Made by a program: the position numbers and the translations under genes. A stretch of 64,000 nt of DNA from Phragmites australis (taxonomy: Eukaryota; Streptophyta; Magnoliopsida; Poales; Poaceae). This document shows, piece after piece, positions 12,999-24,343 of this stretch (positions are counted from its first letter, which is position 1; each line of letters opens with the position of its first letter). The stretch is from positions 22,743,501 through 22,807,500 of the forward strand of contig NC_084939.1 of the NCBI RefSeq assembly GCF_958298935.1, written 5' to 3'. The notes under the pieces are model-generated. The model was given only the letters and a program-made list of their open reading frames with translations. It had not been told where the DNA came from and made no database searches.

Positions 12999-15180
12999 CC
13001 TATTAGTTGTATGTATATATCGGCTGCGTCCCGACACGCATCGCCTAAGTCATTTCCCGATCGCACACCTAAGTTATTTCACGCTAGGGTTTGCCGCCGC
13101 CCTCCACCGAGTCTATCACCGTCACCGTCGAGCCCGTCATTGTCGCCGTCACCGCCTTTGCCCCAAAGCCCGTCGCCGCTGTCACCCCCGAGCCTGTCGC
13201 CACCCCTGCCGTTGACGCCCTCTTTGCCCCCATCAGAGCACTACCACACTCGGAGCATTGCCGTCACCCCCGAGTGCACCACGACCTTCCCCACACCGAG
13301 GTACACCCCCACCCCCACTCTTCCCCCTCTATCTCCTCCCCCGTCTTTGCTCGATGTTGAATGTTTCAACTGCAGTGGAAAGAGACCTTTAAGTCTTTTG
13401 CTGTTGCACCAAGTCCTTGATCTTGGACAAGTTGGTTCAGTGAATAGATTAGCACATCGTGCTACTATTTGTTCATTTGTTCTTGCTGATCTTGTAGCTA
13501 GTCTAGTGGGCTATCTATTGCTATCTTACAGATTTTGTAGCCAGTCCAGTGGGCTATTTGTTCAGTAAAATGTATCACCCGTCACCTATTTGTTCTTGCT
13601 GATCTTGTAGCCAGTCTAGTGGGTTTGAAATATGGCCATTCATAATTTCATAGCATGTGTTATTTGAAATATGGCTATTCATAATTTTGGGTACTTTGAA
13701 ATATGGACATTCATAACTTCATAGCATGTGTTATCTGAATAAGCTCTTACTTTGTGAGTTTTCCCCTCTTTCTATTATAGACAGCACTGTTACATACTCT
13801 AGTTGCTTGATGATGAGTTGACAATCTGAGACAGGGCAATTTATTAAGTACATTAGTAAGATCTATGATACACTAGTTCTGTGATTTGTGTGATAGCCCT
13901 TGGTGATTTACTTTAATGGCTCTCACTGCCTTCTGAACTTGAGTACTGAGACACATTTCATGTGTTGATTGTCCAGTGGGCTATCTATTGTGATTCCGAT
14001 GGCTAGTTTGTGTGCAGCTACTGTTTGACCAGAGATAGCTTACCGGTTTTGATTCTGGATAATGAAGTTGGTTCATCTTGTTTTGCTATTGTTAGTACTT
14101 AATTTGAATCTTTCTGTCCTTTTGATTGTCTCTTACTTGACAACTATCATATAGTTATGTTCAGTATATGAGCTATATCTGTTCTGGCACAGCAGCACAA
14201 CTTCGGATGATGTTATTTAATTATTGAGAACTTGGTCCAGGGTTTAAGAACTAGCTGAGAATTTGATAAATTGTCCAGTGAATGATGTTTTCAATAGGAC
14301 AATTAGGGGGCAGGACCTTGTTAGTCCTGGGGTCAATTGTCATTCATTTTCTGAGAGCACTATTATGCATAATATATATCTGTTGTCTGGAACACTCTGT
14401 TTACATGTTTTGGAAACTGATTTTTTTTGCTTTGATGTCATATCTTTCAAAGGTTATGTATATTTGGTGCATTCTATTATTTCTTTATCTATGTTTATGT
14501 GACATGAGATCCATGCTCATATTGTTTGTCATCTTCTGAATTGAATTATACTTACAATAGCCATGTATTAAACATGATGAAAGGAGATAACTATATACAA
14601 TACATATGAGTGCAAAGCAAGATCGACTAGGATGGTTATTACACATGCACCTTGCATGTCTTTTCACTTTCCCAGTCGAGCTTGCACTCGTATATAATTA
14701 TCTCCATAATCTGATTTGGCATTTTTCAATTCAATACATCCATCCCTATGATCTGGCTACTAATATTTGTCTTGTGCCATGTTCTTAATCTTGATTCCTT
14801 TTCTTTCCTCTAAGGAACCATAGGGCAGAAGAGGGGCACTGTGTATGTTGATATCTTAATGGGCATGTTTAGAGTTCTTTGATATGTTGGAATTCTTGGG
14901 ATGAAGTTGTTGCAGTCAGCTGGTTCTTGCTAGTACGTTGTTAGTAGAAGCGTGAGATAGTGAATGTGTGTAGTTCTTAATCCTAGTTCTTGCTAGTACG
15001 CGGTTAATAGAAGCGTGAGAATTTGGCTTATCTATTTGTGTTTTTCCTCCACCTCTTTTGAGTGATAATATCTTAAGGTGTAAATTTTTAGTAATATGAG
15101 CAGTTTGTAGTAACTTTGATTCCTTTTCTTTCCTCTATTGAGAACAAAATATACTACACTTGATTTTCATAGGACAGAAG
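12999..15180 (+). other. Non-coding DNA with local tandem repeats right of the CACTA element
   Basis: 13091-13370 is a proline/threonine-rich, C-rich stretch with ORFs of 198 and 89 codons in different frames and no recognised domain. 13470-13625 repeats 'gtagccagtctagtgggcta' about three times. 13624-13736 repeats 'tttgaaatatggccattcat' three times. 14926-15022 repeats 'gttcttgctagtacg' plus 'agaagcgtgaga' twice. 13740-14920 shows nothing recognisable. The stretch may be the interior of a larger CACTA element. Confidence 0.4.
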
Positions 15181-15299
15181 ATGACTGCCACTCCTAAGAA
15201 ACTAAAAGCACAGAGGATGTTAGCACTAGAGGCCACCCCAGCACAAGATGGGGCAGATATGAGCCCAAGCCCGCACACGTCGTCCTCCTTCGGCAGTAG
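15181..15299 (+). CDS. Exon-like ORF, possibly the first exon of a CACTA second gene (ptta-like)
   Basis: An ATG at 15181 opens about 40 codons reading M-T-A-T-P-K-K-L-K-A-Q-R and ending in S-F-G-S-S. This runs up to a good donor-like GTAAGT at 15300. Upstream is a pyrimidine-rich stretch ending in 'cataggacag'. The serine/threonine/lysine-rich start resembles proteins annotated as plant transposase Ptta/En/Spm, but I cannot find following exons. They may have been lost where LTR sequence begins at about 15345. Weak call. Confidence 0.25.
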
Positions 15300-15602
15300 C
15301 GTAAGTTAGTATCATAGCCCGAGCCCTGACCCGTCAACGATGCGGGAGAGTCAACGTCAGCCATTCGATGGATGAAGCAAAATCTAGACCAAAATGCCCC
15401 GATGGTAGGTAGGAGTGCATTACTGGTTAAGGGTATTTTGAGGACAATTTAGGAAACTTAGGGCTCAAGTTTCCTATGCTATCAATAGAGGAGGTTGTCT
15501 GATTGAGAAGGAGATCCATCCATTTTGAGAGCCTAGAGATAGGGTTTTGGAGAGGAGATAGGTGTGCTTAGCCTATATATTAGATGAGAGCTTTTGAGGA
15601 AA

Positions 15603-16553
15603 CACTACTACAGAACACCACATATGTAGTACCCCATCAGTGCCGGTTCAACAGTAATCGGCACTGAAAACGTATCAGTGCTGGTTCTTAAAATCCCACG
15701 CGTGAACAACAGCTGAGGAGATAAGAACATCAGTTTTAGTTCCAGCCAAGAACCGACACTGATAGTGACTATCTGTGCCGGTTCTAGTTACGAACCGCCA
15801 CTGATGATTGCTACTGTCACAGCTCATCTTAAAAAATTCATAACTTTTTCACACGAAGTCGGATGGGGAAAAACTTTATATGGAAATTATAGATGAGATC
15901 TACAACTTTGTAGTTGAAATTTTTTTAATTTGTGGTCATTTAAATACCCAAATAATTATAATAAAGTTACAGCAGTGGTCGATGATAGCTCATATTAAAA
16001 AATTCATCTTTTTCACACGAAGTCAGATGGAGAAAAACTTTATATGAAAATTATAGCTCTCGACGAGATCTACAACTTTGTAGTTGATTACTTTTTTATT
16101 TAAGATCATTTAGATATTCAAATGTCAGGTCAGATGATATCAAAAGGATTTATTTTGCTACTATACTCACGAACAGACGATAGCTGAGATGGTTAGAGCG
16201 GTCATGCGTGCGCATAGGCTGTGAGGTCTTGCATTCGAGTCTTGGTTACCGCATGCAAGCGAATATCATGTGACTTTGCGAATATTAGGCGTGGTCGGGT
16301 GGGTAGCCTCTAGTCGGGAGCCTCTGGTCACGAAAAAAAATTGAAATTTTTTTCAGCCCAAAAAATGTTGAATCGAGACCGACTATCAGTACCGGTTGGA
16401 GTCACCAACCGGCACTGATAGTGATTTTCAGTGCCAGTTCTATACCCGCCACTAACTGTCAGTGACTATCAGTGCCGGGTAATTAGTGTCGGTTCAAAAC
16501 CCGTCGCCGATGGCGATTTTGAATCGGAACTGATGATGTGTTTTGGTGTAGGG
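15603..16553. mobile_element. Non-autonomous CACTA element, 951 bp, TSD AAA
   Basis: Starts CACTACTACAGAA and ends TTTTGGTGTAGGG (standard end ...TAGTG, here mutated). It is flanked by AAA at 15600-15602 and 16554-16556. Subterminal 'cagtgccggttc'-type repeats lie at both ends. No transposase. It contains a tRNA-like Pol III box pair at 16181-16241 and two similar internal blocks (15834-15960 and 15990-16120) that share 'aaaaactttatatg' and 'gagatctacaactttgtagt'. Confidence 0.8.
16181..16252 (+). other. tRNA-like sequence (Pol III A and B boxes) inside the CACTA element
   Basis: TAGCTGAGATGG (16181-16192) followed by TTAGAGCGG fits a tRNA A box and D arm. GCATTCGAGTC (16231-16241) fits a B box. 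The spacing is like a tRNA gene. The T arm does not pair well and no clean acceptor stem is seen, so this is a tRNA-derived or SINE-like relic rather than a working tRNA. Confidence 0.5.
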
Positions 16554-17100
16554 AAACCTTCTTATAATCTGCTAAAAGAGGGCTGACCTTTGTGCTTCAA
16601 AGAAGAAGAAAGTTTCCCAAATATTTATGTTTATCTCCTTCGAGTCTCCTTTTAGTTCCTATGCTTCGTTGCACGTTTATCTTTTTGGAGCGATTTTCGT
16701 TTTCCTTTTGGATTACAGATTTTTCACCTTTGTGAAGTTGTTCTTCTTATTGCTAGAGGCATAAAATGCACGTATAATAGTATAAATTTGTATCTCGCAT
16801 TTCCTTACCTTTAAGTTATCAATTTGGACAGTTTTTCACCTGGTGTCCACCTTTTTGAGTTTCTTTCAAAGTTGCAACATTTTCGTGATTAGGTTCATGG
16901 ATTGATTTTAAATGAAATTGTGTGCTCATATCTCATCCGAAGTCACATATGTTCGATTCTTTTCTTTGATTCTCACAGTTTGCTTCCGTTTGTGTGCTTT
17001 GAGATGCCTTGAGTGATTCAGTAGAAAAAGGCTATCAAAGTTTAGAAAGAAATAGATGCACTTATTCACCGCCTATTGAATCGTCACTTTTGATCTTATC

Positions 17101-18371
17101 CATAGAGCTCGATCGATCAGCTAGCAGCTAGCGCCTATGCATGTATGATGCCGATGGTGGAATGCACTATTATTGCACCCTTAGTCCTCCTTTTGGCCCC
17201 CCTTATCTTGGCTTCCTGCATGCTCACCATCTGGCTTCTGATTAGATAGCTGGCCACGAGAGGAAATCGAGCTATATATATAATTTCTCTTCTATATTGA
17301 CGCTGTCTCTAAAACATAGCTTGTCCACCGGTAGACTACATTATAATCTATTTTTTAGATAACAATAATCTATTCGATCATATATATAGCGTCCATATGA
17401 TGAGTGATACAAATACACGTGAAGACATTGTTAGTTCAAAGTTTAAATAGTTTGACTGCAAAGTTTCCGAGGAAGCGACCTATTCTTGAAAATATTTAGT
17501 CGATCTTATTCTGCTTAATGGTGTACAGCCAATGAAATAGTTCTAGGACGGGGTCGGATCGCAATGTCTGGGTCTATATTAAGATTGTACTAATGGATGG
17601 CTAACAACAAAGTAGATTAGTATATTGGCCTCATCTAAAAGAGGTTGCAATACAAAGATAGGCAATAAGTGGTGTAGACCAAAGTTGCAAACGTATGGCC
17701 AGCCCTGAGCTTTCTGGCTAGAGCGAGCTTCTGGTCCTTCGATCCGCTGCAGATCTTTAGTTTCGTTCAGGAATCATGCCCTTTGCTTGACCACCGATCA
17801 AAGTATGCATGCCGTGCCTTTTGAACGAATATATACACATCACGATGCTAATCATATATACTTGCATATATTATATATCTCATGTCCCTGTTTAATCAAT
17901 CGCGTTGTTTTCTTTGTACGGGGTGGCTCGCCTTTGTTCTGTGGCTTAACATTTCGCTGTGTTGAATAAGATTCTGCTTTAATTTGGTGCTTGAGATTCG
18001 ATCGGTCCTGTGTGATAAGATATGCGTGGAAAGAAATGGATCAGAGATGTTTGGTTCCTCTAGGGTGGTAAGTCGTTTTGTTGGGAGATTCCTCAGTGAT
18101 TGGGATAGCTGTGGCTATCTAGCTTAATATGTGTACTAACTTAAGTAAAATCATCACTTCAGTTTAGTTTCCATATTTATCATGAAGTGGCTATACCCCT
18201 TTCGCAAAAACAAGTGTCGATAGATCTGCCTCGAACCAACTCTCCATCAACTGTCCTAAAAGGACCCTAGATATCCTAAACCTGAGTTATTTGCTCATTT
18301 TAATGATATTAATATAACTGAAATCATGTAATTTCAAGTATATCATGACAGCGTGCCTCTGATGAGAGTAT
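17101..18371. other. Intergenic DNA, nothing recognised
   Basis: Unique-looking sequence without long ORFs, element ends or RNA-like folds that I could find. Confidence 0.4.
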
Positions 18372-18412
18372 ATATATATATATATGTGTGTGTGTCTGTG
18401 TGTGTGTATGTG

Positions 18413-18506
<94 letters not shown>

Positions 18507-18507
18507 A
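18372..18507. repeat. Compound microsatellite (TA)n / (GT)n
   Basis: The order is TA repeats (18370-18385), GT-rich (18385-18412), an uninterrupted run of about 33 AT units (18414-18480), then GT repeats (18481-18506). The tyrosine/isoleucine and threonine/histidine ORFs called here on both strands are artefacts of the repeat. Confidence 0.95.
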
Positions 18508-19208
18508 CATGAAGCATATTTGGTACTCCTGTGAGTATATACTCCCACATACGTATATGATCATAATATGGTGAGTATCTCATGTGATAAATAGTATATA
18601 TATGGAGCATGTGAGTGTATAAGATTATCCAAGTGCTATGTATACTTTTTTAGGTGGTTTATATATATTTTTTTAGTATATTACATTTTATGTACAAATA
18701 TAAAGGTATTATCAAAATCTATTAAAATTGATGGACTTCTTTTCAATTTTTTTATATAGTTCACATTGAAGTATCTTAGAATGAGTATATAAGTATTCTT
18801 ATAATGATAAAAGACTATATCCAAATCATTTATATGGTATATCATAGTAGAGAGTATGTACTTCTGGGAGTACAAACTATATATATGTGTGTGCAGGGGT
18901 GGATAAAAAAAAATGAGCCATTGGTGTCACTAAATAATTATCTTACTGAAATCATATGATCATCTCCTACATAATAGCGGTGTTACAAAAGGATTTGGAC
19001 ATAATCATTGGTGTCATAGGACACCAATCAATACACTGTGTGTGTCCCCAAATTAGTGCGCAAGAAATATAGAGCTGGTGGACATATATAGGAGTAACAA
19101 AGAAGCAACTCACACTCACATGGTGGTTGGCTGCATTACTATACTCGTATCTTAAATATTTCAACCAAAACAACTTTTTAGAGGAACATGTTGCCTACTC
19201 AATATATA
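18508..19208. other. AT-rich intergenic DNA, nothing recognised
   Basis: No ORF with recognisable content. 18640-18870 is very AT-rich. Confidence 0.4.
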
Positions 19209-19458
19209 CTTCCTCTAGTCATAAATACTTGTCGTTTTAACCAAGATCTGATTAAATTTTAAAATTTTTACTGTCAATAGCTTCCAAATTATTTAGTTTG
19301 AAAACATAAAAATCACATGTTTAGATTTATTTTGAAAAATACTCTTATAATATTATATTTTTTTGATATTATAACAAAATTATAATAGAGAATAATAGAC
19401 ATTAGACGTCGAAAACATTGAAAAGTCAAAAGCAATAAGTATTTACGATGGAAGAGAG
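19209..19458. mobile_element. Stowaway-type MITE, 250 bp
   Basis: TA on both sides (19207-19208, 19459-19460). The left end CTTCCTCTAGTCATAAATAC pairs with the inverted right end (minus strand CTCTCTTCCATCGTAAATAC). Both then share a TTGACTTTT-like block. Confidence 0.85.
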
Positions 19459-19460
19459 TA

Positions 19461-20653
19461 TATGATATCTCAAACAACTAGGGCACTTTCCAAGCAATGC
19501 TGATGCATAGCACCACATTAGATTTGACCTCGGACACTGAGGCATGCATTAGGGAGTGGTTTGGATCTGATGCCCATATATATAACTACAAGGCATATCT
19601 CGGTCTCTTCTAATTTTGATTATTTTTCTCAACTCAAGCAAAAGATCTTTTTGTTTAGTAACAGGTCTTTTTGTTCAGTCACAGGTCTGATTATACAATC
19701 GAATGGGCAACAGGCAACAACAAAATTACTGGTTATATTTCAACCAAGAACCAGAACCAGTTCAAGGCCCTCTCAGCTGAGTGATCTCTTTGCGCAGATA
19801 AGATGCTCTGCTTGATTTGCTTCTCGCCTCACAAACTAAATACAGCGACGCTGTTTGATGAGTTCTTCCATCTTATTCAAGATATGATACCTGATTGCTC
19901 ACTGTCCGGCCCCCAAATATATCTAATTTCCTCGCTGGTTTGGACCTAACTACATCTCAATTTATCATTCTAGCACAGCTGCCTGTACCATTTGTGATGA
20001 AATTAAACCACCTGAAATTCATGACACGAAAATATATGTTGGGAAGGATTTACAAAACAACACAAATCAGAGAGGAAAATGTACTGACGCAAAACAAATC
20101 CTGACAAACTAGATTTCTTTTTCCTTTGCTATAATTCTTATTGTTCAAACCCTTGCGCACCAATTCTTACGCTACGTACGGCTATCGTCACATAGATTTA
20201 TATATTAAGTAGCATTTCAATAGAAACTTTTTAGATATGAGAATAATTAGGTGTATGGTCCATACTCCATACTGATAAAGCAAGAATAAGTGATGTTCTA
20301 GGTGGAGTAAAGTTAACTACACACGGTAGAAAGAAAAGATTCCACAGAAATGAAATCAAATGCATGCATGTCATTGGGCGCCGATTGGTCAAACCTTTGT
20401 GTTTTCTCTGTTTTGGATTGATCTCGGCTAACCTCAAATATCCCAACTACCTGTCGAGTCCTAAGGGGTACAACACCCTCACCTGACGTTTTGATCGGAA
20501 TGTCTCACCCCGTGCAACATAAAAAGAGGGAGCTGGCACCACACAAGCCAAGGTTCCCGTGAGGCTCAGCCTACCCCCACACAACCCTAAACCCTAAGGT
20601 GATCATTAGCGTACAGCAGCGAGGCGAAGGACGCCACCGCCATCTTCATCACC
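19461..20653. other. Intergenic DNA with a promoter-like end
   Basis: Up to about 20450 nothing is recognised. 20510-20650 has a TATA-like 'cataaaaag' (20518-20526) and a leader with 'accctaaaccctaa', typical of plant transcript leaders, ahead of the exon-like ORF at 20654. Confidence 0.35.
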
Positions 20654-20860
20654 ATGCCGGCGACCACGATGACATCTCTGCCTACGGCAACACACTTGAC
20701 TAGCCTCGGCGACCTACTCCATCGACTACACGCGATCTACACCAAGTGACAGCGCTCCGACACCTTTAACTCAACGCCAGCCCTCTTCATCAATGTTCTA
20801 TTCCAACTCATTGACGAACTACATGGCATCATCTGGCTCAGGTTAGTACATGCTTTCGCT
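20654..20860 (+). pseudogene. Exon-like ORF with one in-frame stop, ending at a splice-donor-like site
   Basis: The ATG at 20654 (MPATTMTSLPTATHL) opens a frame of 69 codons. It is broken by one TGA, at a position where TGG (Trp) would fit, and continues to GTTAGT at 20861. The second half has the regular hydrophobic spacing of a helical segment (ALFINVLFQLIDELHGIIWL). I do not recognise the family. The next sequence is a CACTA insertion at 20900, so a former intron may have been hit. Confidence 0.35.
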
Positions 20861-20899
20861 CTCATGTGTGTTCAATGTGCAAAATTAGATCTAAGGGGA

Positions 20900-22238
20900 C
20901 ACTACGTGAAAAAAAGACATGGGTGACGGGTGATAATCCTTATGGGTGATGGGTTCTGCACCCGTCACCCCGAACGCATCATTGATGAGTCGTTATAGGT
21001 GACGGGTACAAACCTGTCACCAATGTGATCATAGGTGACAGGTCACAACTTGACCCATCACCTATAACTGAACATAAGTGACAGGTCCTACACTTATGAT
21101 TGTTGACCATGTTTCACGTTTTTCGAACATGAAAAAAGTCAAAAAAAAATCACCCGAGAGGCACCCTAATACAAGGCCTATCGCATATGCCCAATCCATA
21201 TCATTTTCAAATATATTTTGGTCTTTGCATTTCGTGGGACTCGAACCCACTCCCAGCCTCGCGCGTGATTCCCTTACCACCTCGGCCATCACGTGCTTGT
21301 GATAGAAACAGGTTATATTGTCCTTTTAACCTTCGTTGTCGAAGGTAATAGGTGACGGGTCATAACTGTAACCCTTCACTTATGCAAGTCAGAGGTGACG
21401 GGTCACAATTATGACCCATCACCGATGATGTTTTTCCCAAAATATTGAACTAGAGTGCTTTTAGTAAAAAGGGCATAACTTTTGCATACAAACTCCGATT
21501 TTGAATTTTTTTGACTCTACAGACATCTGCAAAAAAAAGTTATATCCGTTTCTACCCGACATTGTCAGGTTTGGAGAATTTTTCGAGGCTATAAACGGCT
21601 TAGAAGATTGACTTCTCACCCCCGGAAGTTTCTGCACCATTTTCGGAACACGTGTTTGTGTACATAGCCGCCACCCCTTACATCAAACTTGAACAAAATT
21701 ATACAATAATTTCTATTCTGGTGCTGCTGAGGTGAGAAAAAATAAGAGAAAAATAAAATAAAATAAAAATTTGGCCTACTATACATATATATGAGTATAT
21801 GTACATGCACTTTTGCATAGAGAAAAAATTTGTGTATATATATGTTGTGTATATGTATCTACATAAACCTAAGTATATGTATGAATACCTAGGAGTATAT
21901 ATATACACACAATACATGAAATGATAACTCTATGTGTTGATCAAGTCATTGGTGACGGGTCAAGTTGTGACCCGTCACTAATGACTAGCTAGGATGACCT
22001 GTCACTGATGAGTTAGTCATTGATGATGGGTCAAGTTGTGACATATCACCAATGACTGGCTAGGATGACCCGTTATTTTGTGACCCGTCACCTATGACTG
22101 ACCTAGGATGACCCGTCACTTATAATAAGTCATAAGTGACAGGTCACAACTATGACCTATCATTTTTATCATCAGTGACGGGTTATATTATGACCCGTCA
22201 CTCATTTCGTATCTTCTTTGTCTTTTTTTCACGTAATG
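20900..22238. mobile_element. Non-autonomous CACTA element, 1339 bp, TSD GGA
   Basis: Left end CACTACGTGAAAAAAAGAC. The right end on the minus strand reads CATTACGTGAAAAAAAGAC, one mismatch over 19 bp. GGA lies at 20897-20899 and at 22239-22241. Subterminal arrays of 'gtgacgggtca' lie at 20920-21090 and 21945-22205, interleaved in both orientations. No transposase. The interior carries a tRNA-like sequence and an AT-rich 'tatata' tract (21780-21910). The related subterminal motif suggests that an element like the one at 8631-12998 could have mobilised it. Confidence 0.92.
21229..21297 (-). other. tRNA-like sequence inside the CACTA element
   Basis: On the minus strand, GATGGCCGAGGTGGTAAGG is a near-perfect A box/D arm of the Ser/Leu tRNA type. 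GTGGGTTCGAGTCCCAC forms a perfect 5-bp T arm with a TTCGAGT loop, and GC/GC plus partial pairing forms an acceptor end. The segment between them is too short and unpaired for a class II tRNA, and no anticodon arm folds. It is a tRNA-derived relic with intact internal Pol III promoter boxes. Confidence 0.6.
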
Positions 22239-22241
22239 GGA

Positions 22242-22614
22242 CTTAGGATCAATTTAAGTCCAGCATTCGTATCCAGAGAATGACCGAAAGGCGAGTGCCT
22301 AAAATAAATGAGCACCGAATGAGACCAAGTTATCAACATGATGTCCAACTTTATTTCGGCTAAACTTGAATGCATGCATGACTGCTCCAGGTTCTAAGGA
22401 TTGATGCTGCCACTAATCATGCAGAGTTTAATTATCCTTTCATATGATATTGTGAATTTATGATCTCTCTACTATCTATTTCTCAGGAGTACTATATTAC
22501 CTCTATTCGAAAAATAGATATCGATCTAGGATAAAACTTTAGCTTCTAATATTCATCAAATTATTTAGACCTGTCACATGAAAACTGGATTTAGTAGCCT
22601 TGCCATCAAAATTA
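22242..22614. other. Intergenic DNA with a possible truncated Stowaway end
   Basis: 'TACCTCTATTCGAAAAATAG' at about 22499 resembles a Stowaway left end, but its partner was not found before the next CACTA element begins. Nothing else is seen. Confidence 0.3.
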
Positions 22615-23073
22615 CAGTACTACAGAAAAAGTCATCCACATCTCCTCTTCACTGCCGATTCGGAAGCTCCAGACGTACATAAAAAGTCAAGTAGCAAGAA
22701 CCGACAGTGATAGTGATTAATACTATTAGTTAGTAACACTAACAGGCAGTGATACATCACTGCCTGTTCTAGCTATAAAACCGGCCGTGATAATTTGAAC
22801 ATCACTTCTAGTTCATAACACAAACCGGCAGTGACATTAGTTCATCAAAAGATGTGCCTTTAATGACCAGCAGTGCTAGTAGGTATCACTACTAGTTTTA
22901 TTTAAGAACCGGCAGTGACATACAAAAAATCCATCAGTCTTCATGCGCGCGTCTGTTCGGCTTCTCCCAACACCTTTAAATGTCGCTCTCACACTCGATC
23001 GCAACTCACACTCGATCTACTCGCTCGCTCTCGCTCTCACCCTCTCCCCTTCCACCGCCATTGCCATCGTGTG

Positions 23074-23410
23074 ATGGATCCGCCGCTGCCAACTCCACCA
23101 CCGCCTTCTCCGACCACGCCTCCCACAGTCGTGCCATCATCTGGGGAGGAGGAGGCCCCACCGGTGCGGTCATCAGATGAAGCGTCGACAACATCGAACT
23201 TTGGTGACTTAGCAGGGTCCCCTTAAGGATGAGGTGTGAGACTTTATCATCGACAAGCCGAAGGCGAAGAAGCCCCGGTCAAGCTCATTAGAGGAGGATG
23301 ATCCGAACGAGGAGGGCGGCGATGACAACAACTTTGGCGACGGTGACGGCGACGACGCCGAGGATGACGACGATGATGACTTCTTCATCGTTGTGGCCAA
23401 TGACTGGTAG
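23074..23410 (+). pseudogene. Captured or element-borne ORF with proline-rich start and acidic tail
   Basis: The ATG at 23074 starts MDPPLPTPPPPSPTTPP, then a Ser/Glu-rich stretch. After a shift near 23225, a frame with one in-frame TGA continues as DFIIDKPKAKKPR, then SSSLEEDDPNEEGG, a run of Asp/Gly and a final FFIVVANDW before TAG at 23408-23410. Third positions are GC-rich, unlike the flanks. I do not know the protein. It may be a host gene piece picked up by the CACTA element or a transcript-like ORF of that element family. As it stands it is broken by a frameshift and a stop. Confidence 0.45.
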
Positions 23411-23757
23411 TCGCGTTTAGGGTTTTTGCGCCTAGCCATGCATGATGTTAGCTTTTGGTGTACAGTAATTGAGTTAGTAAGTTAATTATAGATTAGTGTG
23501 ATATAAACCCTAATATTATGGAGACTAGTAATATATAGCTTTATTAAATTATTATCTGAATGTTTAAATTCTTTTGTCCTGGATTGAGTATCACTGTTGA
23601 TTCATAACTCGAACTGGTAGTGATAAATACACAAATTGGCAGAATAAGCTCAAGAACCAGCAGTGATTGTACATATGAGAAACCAAGTTAAAATGTGTCT
23701 TGATTTATATGTAACGAGTGATTGGCATGGTTGTGGATTTGACTTAATGATTGTTGG

Positions 23758-24343
23758 TGTGAGGAACGGTGATATCCTAAGAGGGGAGCGGTGAATTAGG
23801 ACACTTAGAAACTAAACCAAATTGACTCCAAAAATTTCACAAGATAAATCTATCTCAATTTTTATCTAAATATGTTCTAGGTTTATCTAGTGTGTCTAAT
23901 CTACCACTTAAGAGGATTGCAACCTACTCTAACAAAGTAAATTGCAAGTATGTAAATACGGAAATATAAATAAGGTAGAGAGAGAAAATCGGCACAAGGG
24001 ATTTTTATCTCGTGATATCGATGGTATAAATGCTACCCTTAGTCCATGTCGGAGCTCAACTAAGGATATGCCCCCGGTCGGTACCTGATCATGACTCTTG
24101 AGCCACCAAGCCACCAAGGCAAGGCCTCAAGCTGGATGAGCCACCAAGCCACCAAGGCAAGGTCTCATCACTAGCCTCTCTTCCGATCACTTGCCACTGT
24201 AATCACTTTGGAGCTTGAGCCACCAAAGCAATGGACTCCACGTCCTCGTACACGTGTCTTGCCGCTGCTCCACACCAAGTCATAGGGTCAACAAACTTGA
24301 GCCACCAAGGCTCAAGATGCCGACGAGCCACCAAGATTCCAAG
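23758..24343 (-). repeat. Truncated 3' LTR
   Basis: Direct repeat of 24913-25490. Shared landmarks in order are 'gaggaacg', 'cctaagaggggag', 'acaagataaat', 'attgcaacctactct', 'cggtcggtacc' and 'gagccaccaag'. Homology stops at about 24343, where the gag-like sequence begins abruptly. Confidence 0.75.

Larger units (their letters stand above)
15345..17100 (+). mobile_element. Fragment (3' part) of the same LTR family as at 203-2282, split by a CACTA insertion
   Basis: The order of landmarks matches 1480-2280: a 'gatggtaggtaggagtg' block, 'aagtttcctatg', 'gcttagcctatata', 'gagggctgacctttgtgctt', 'ttgctagaggcataaaat' and a final 'tattcaccgcctattgaatc'. The unbroken text '...cttttgaggaaa' continues at 'aaaccttcttataatc' on the other side of the 951-bp CACTA element. 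The 5' half of the LTR is missing. Confidence 0.6.

Noticed and set aside
12972..13568. 198-codon Pro/Ser/Leu-rich ORF
   Set aside because: Begins in the CACTA terminal repeats and depends on a C-rich tract; no domain seen.
18324..18610. Four ORFs of Tyr/Ile and Thr/His repeats
   Set aside because: Translations of the TA/GT microsatellite.
21229..21297. Functional tRNA-Ser or tRNA-Leu gene
   Set aside because: The D and T arms are good, but no anticodon arm or variable arm folds and the acceptor stem is poor.
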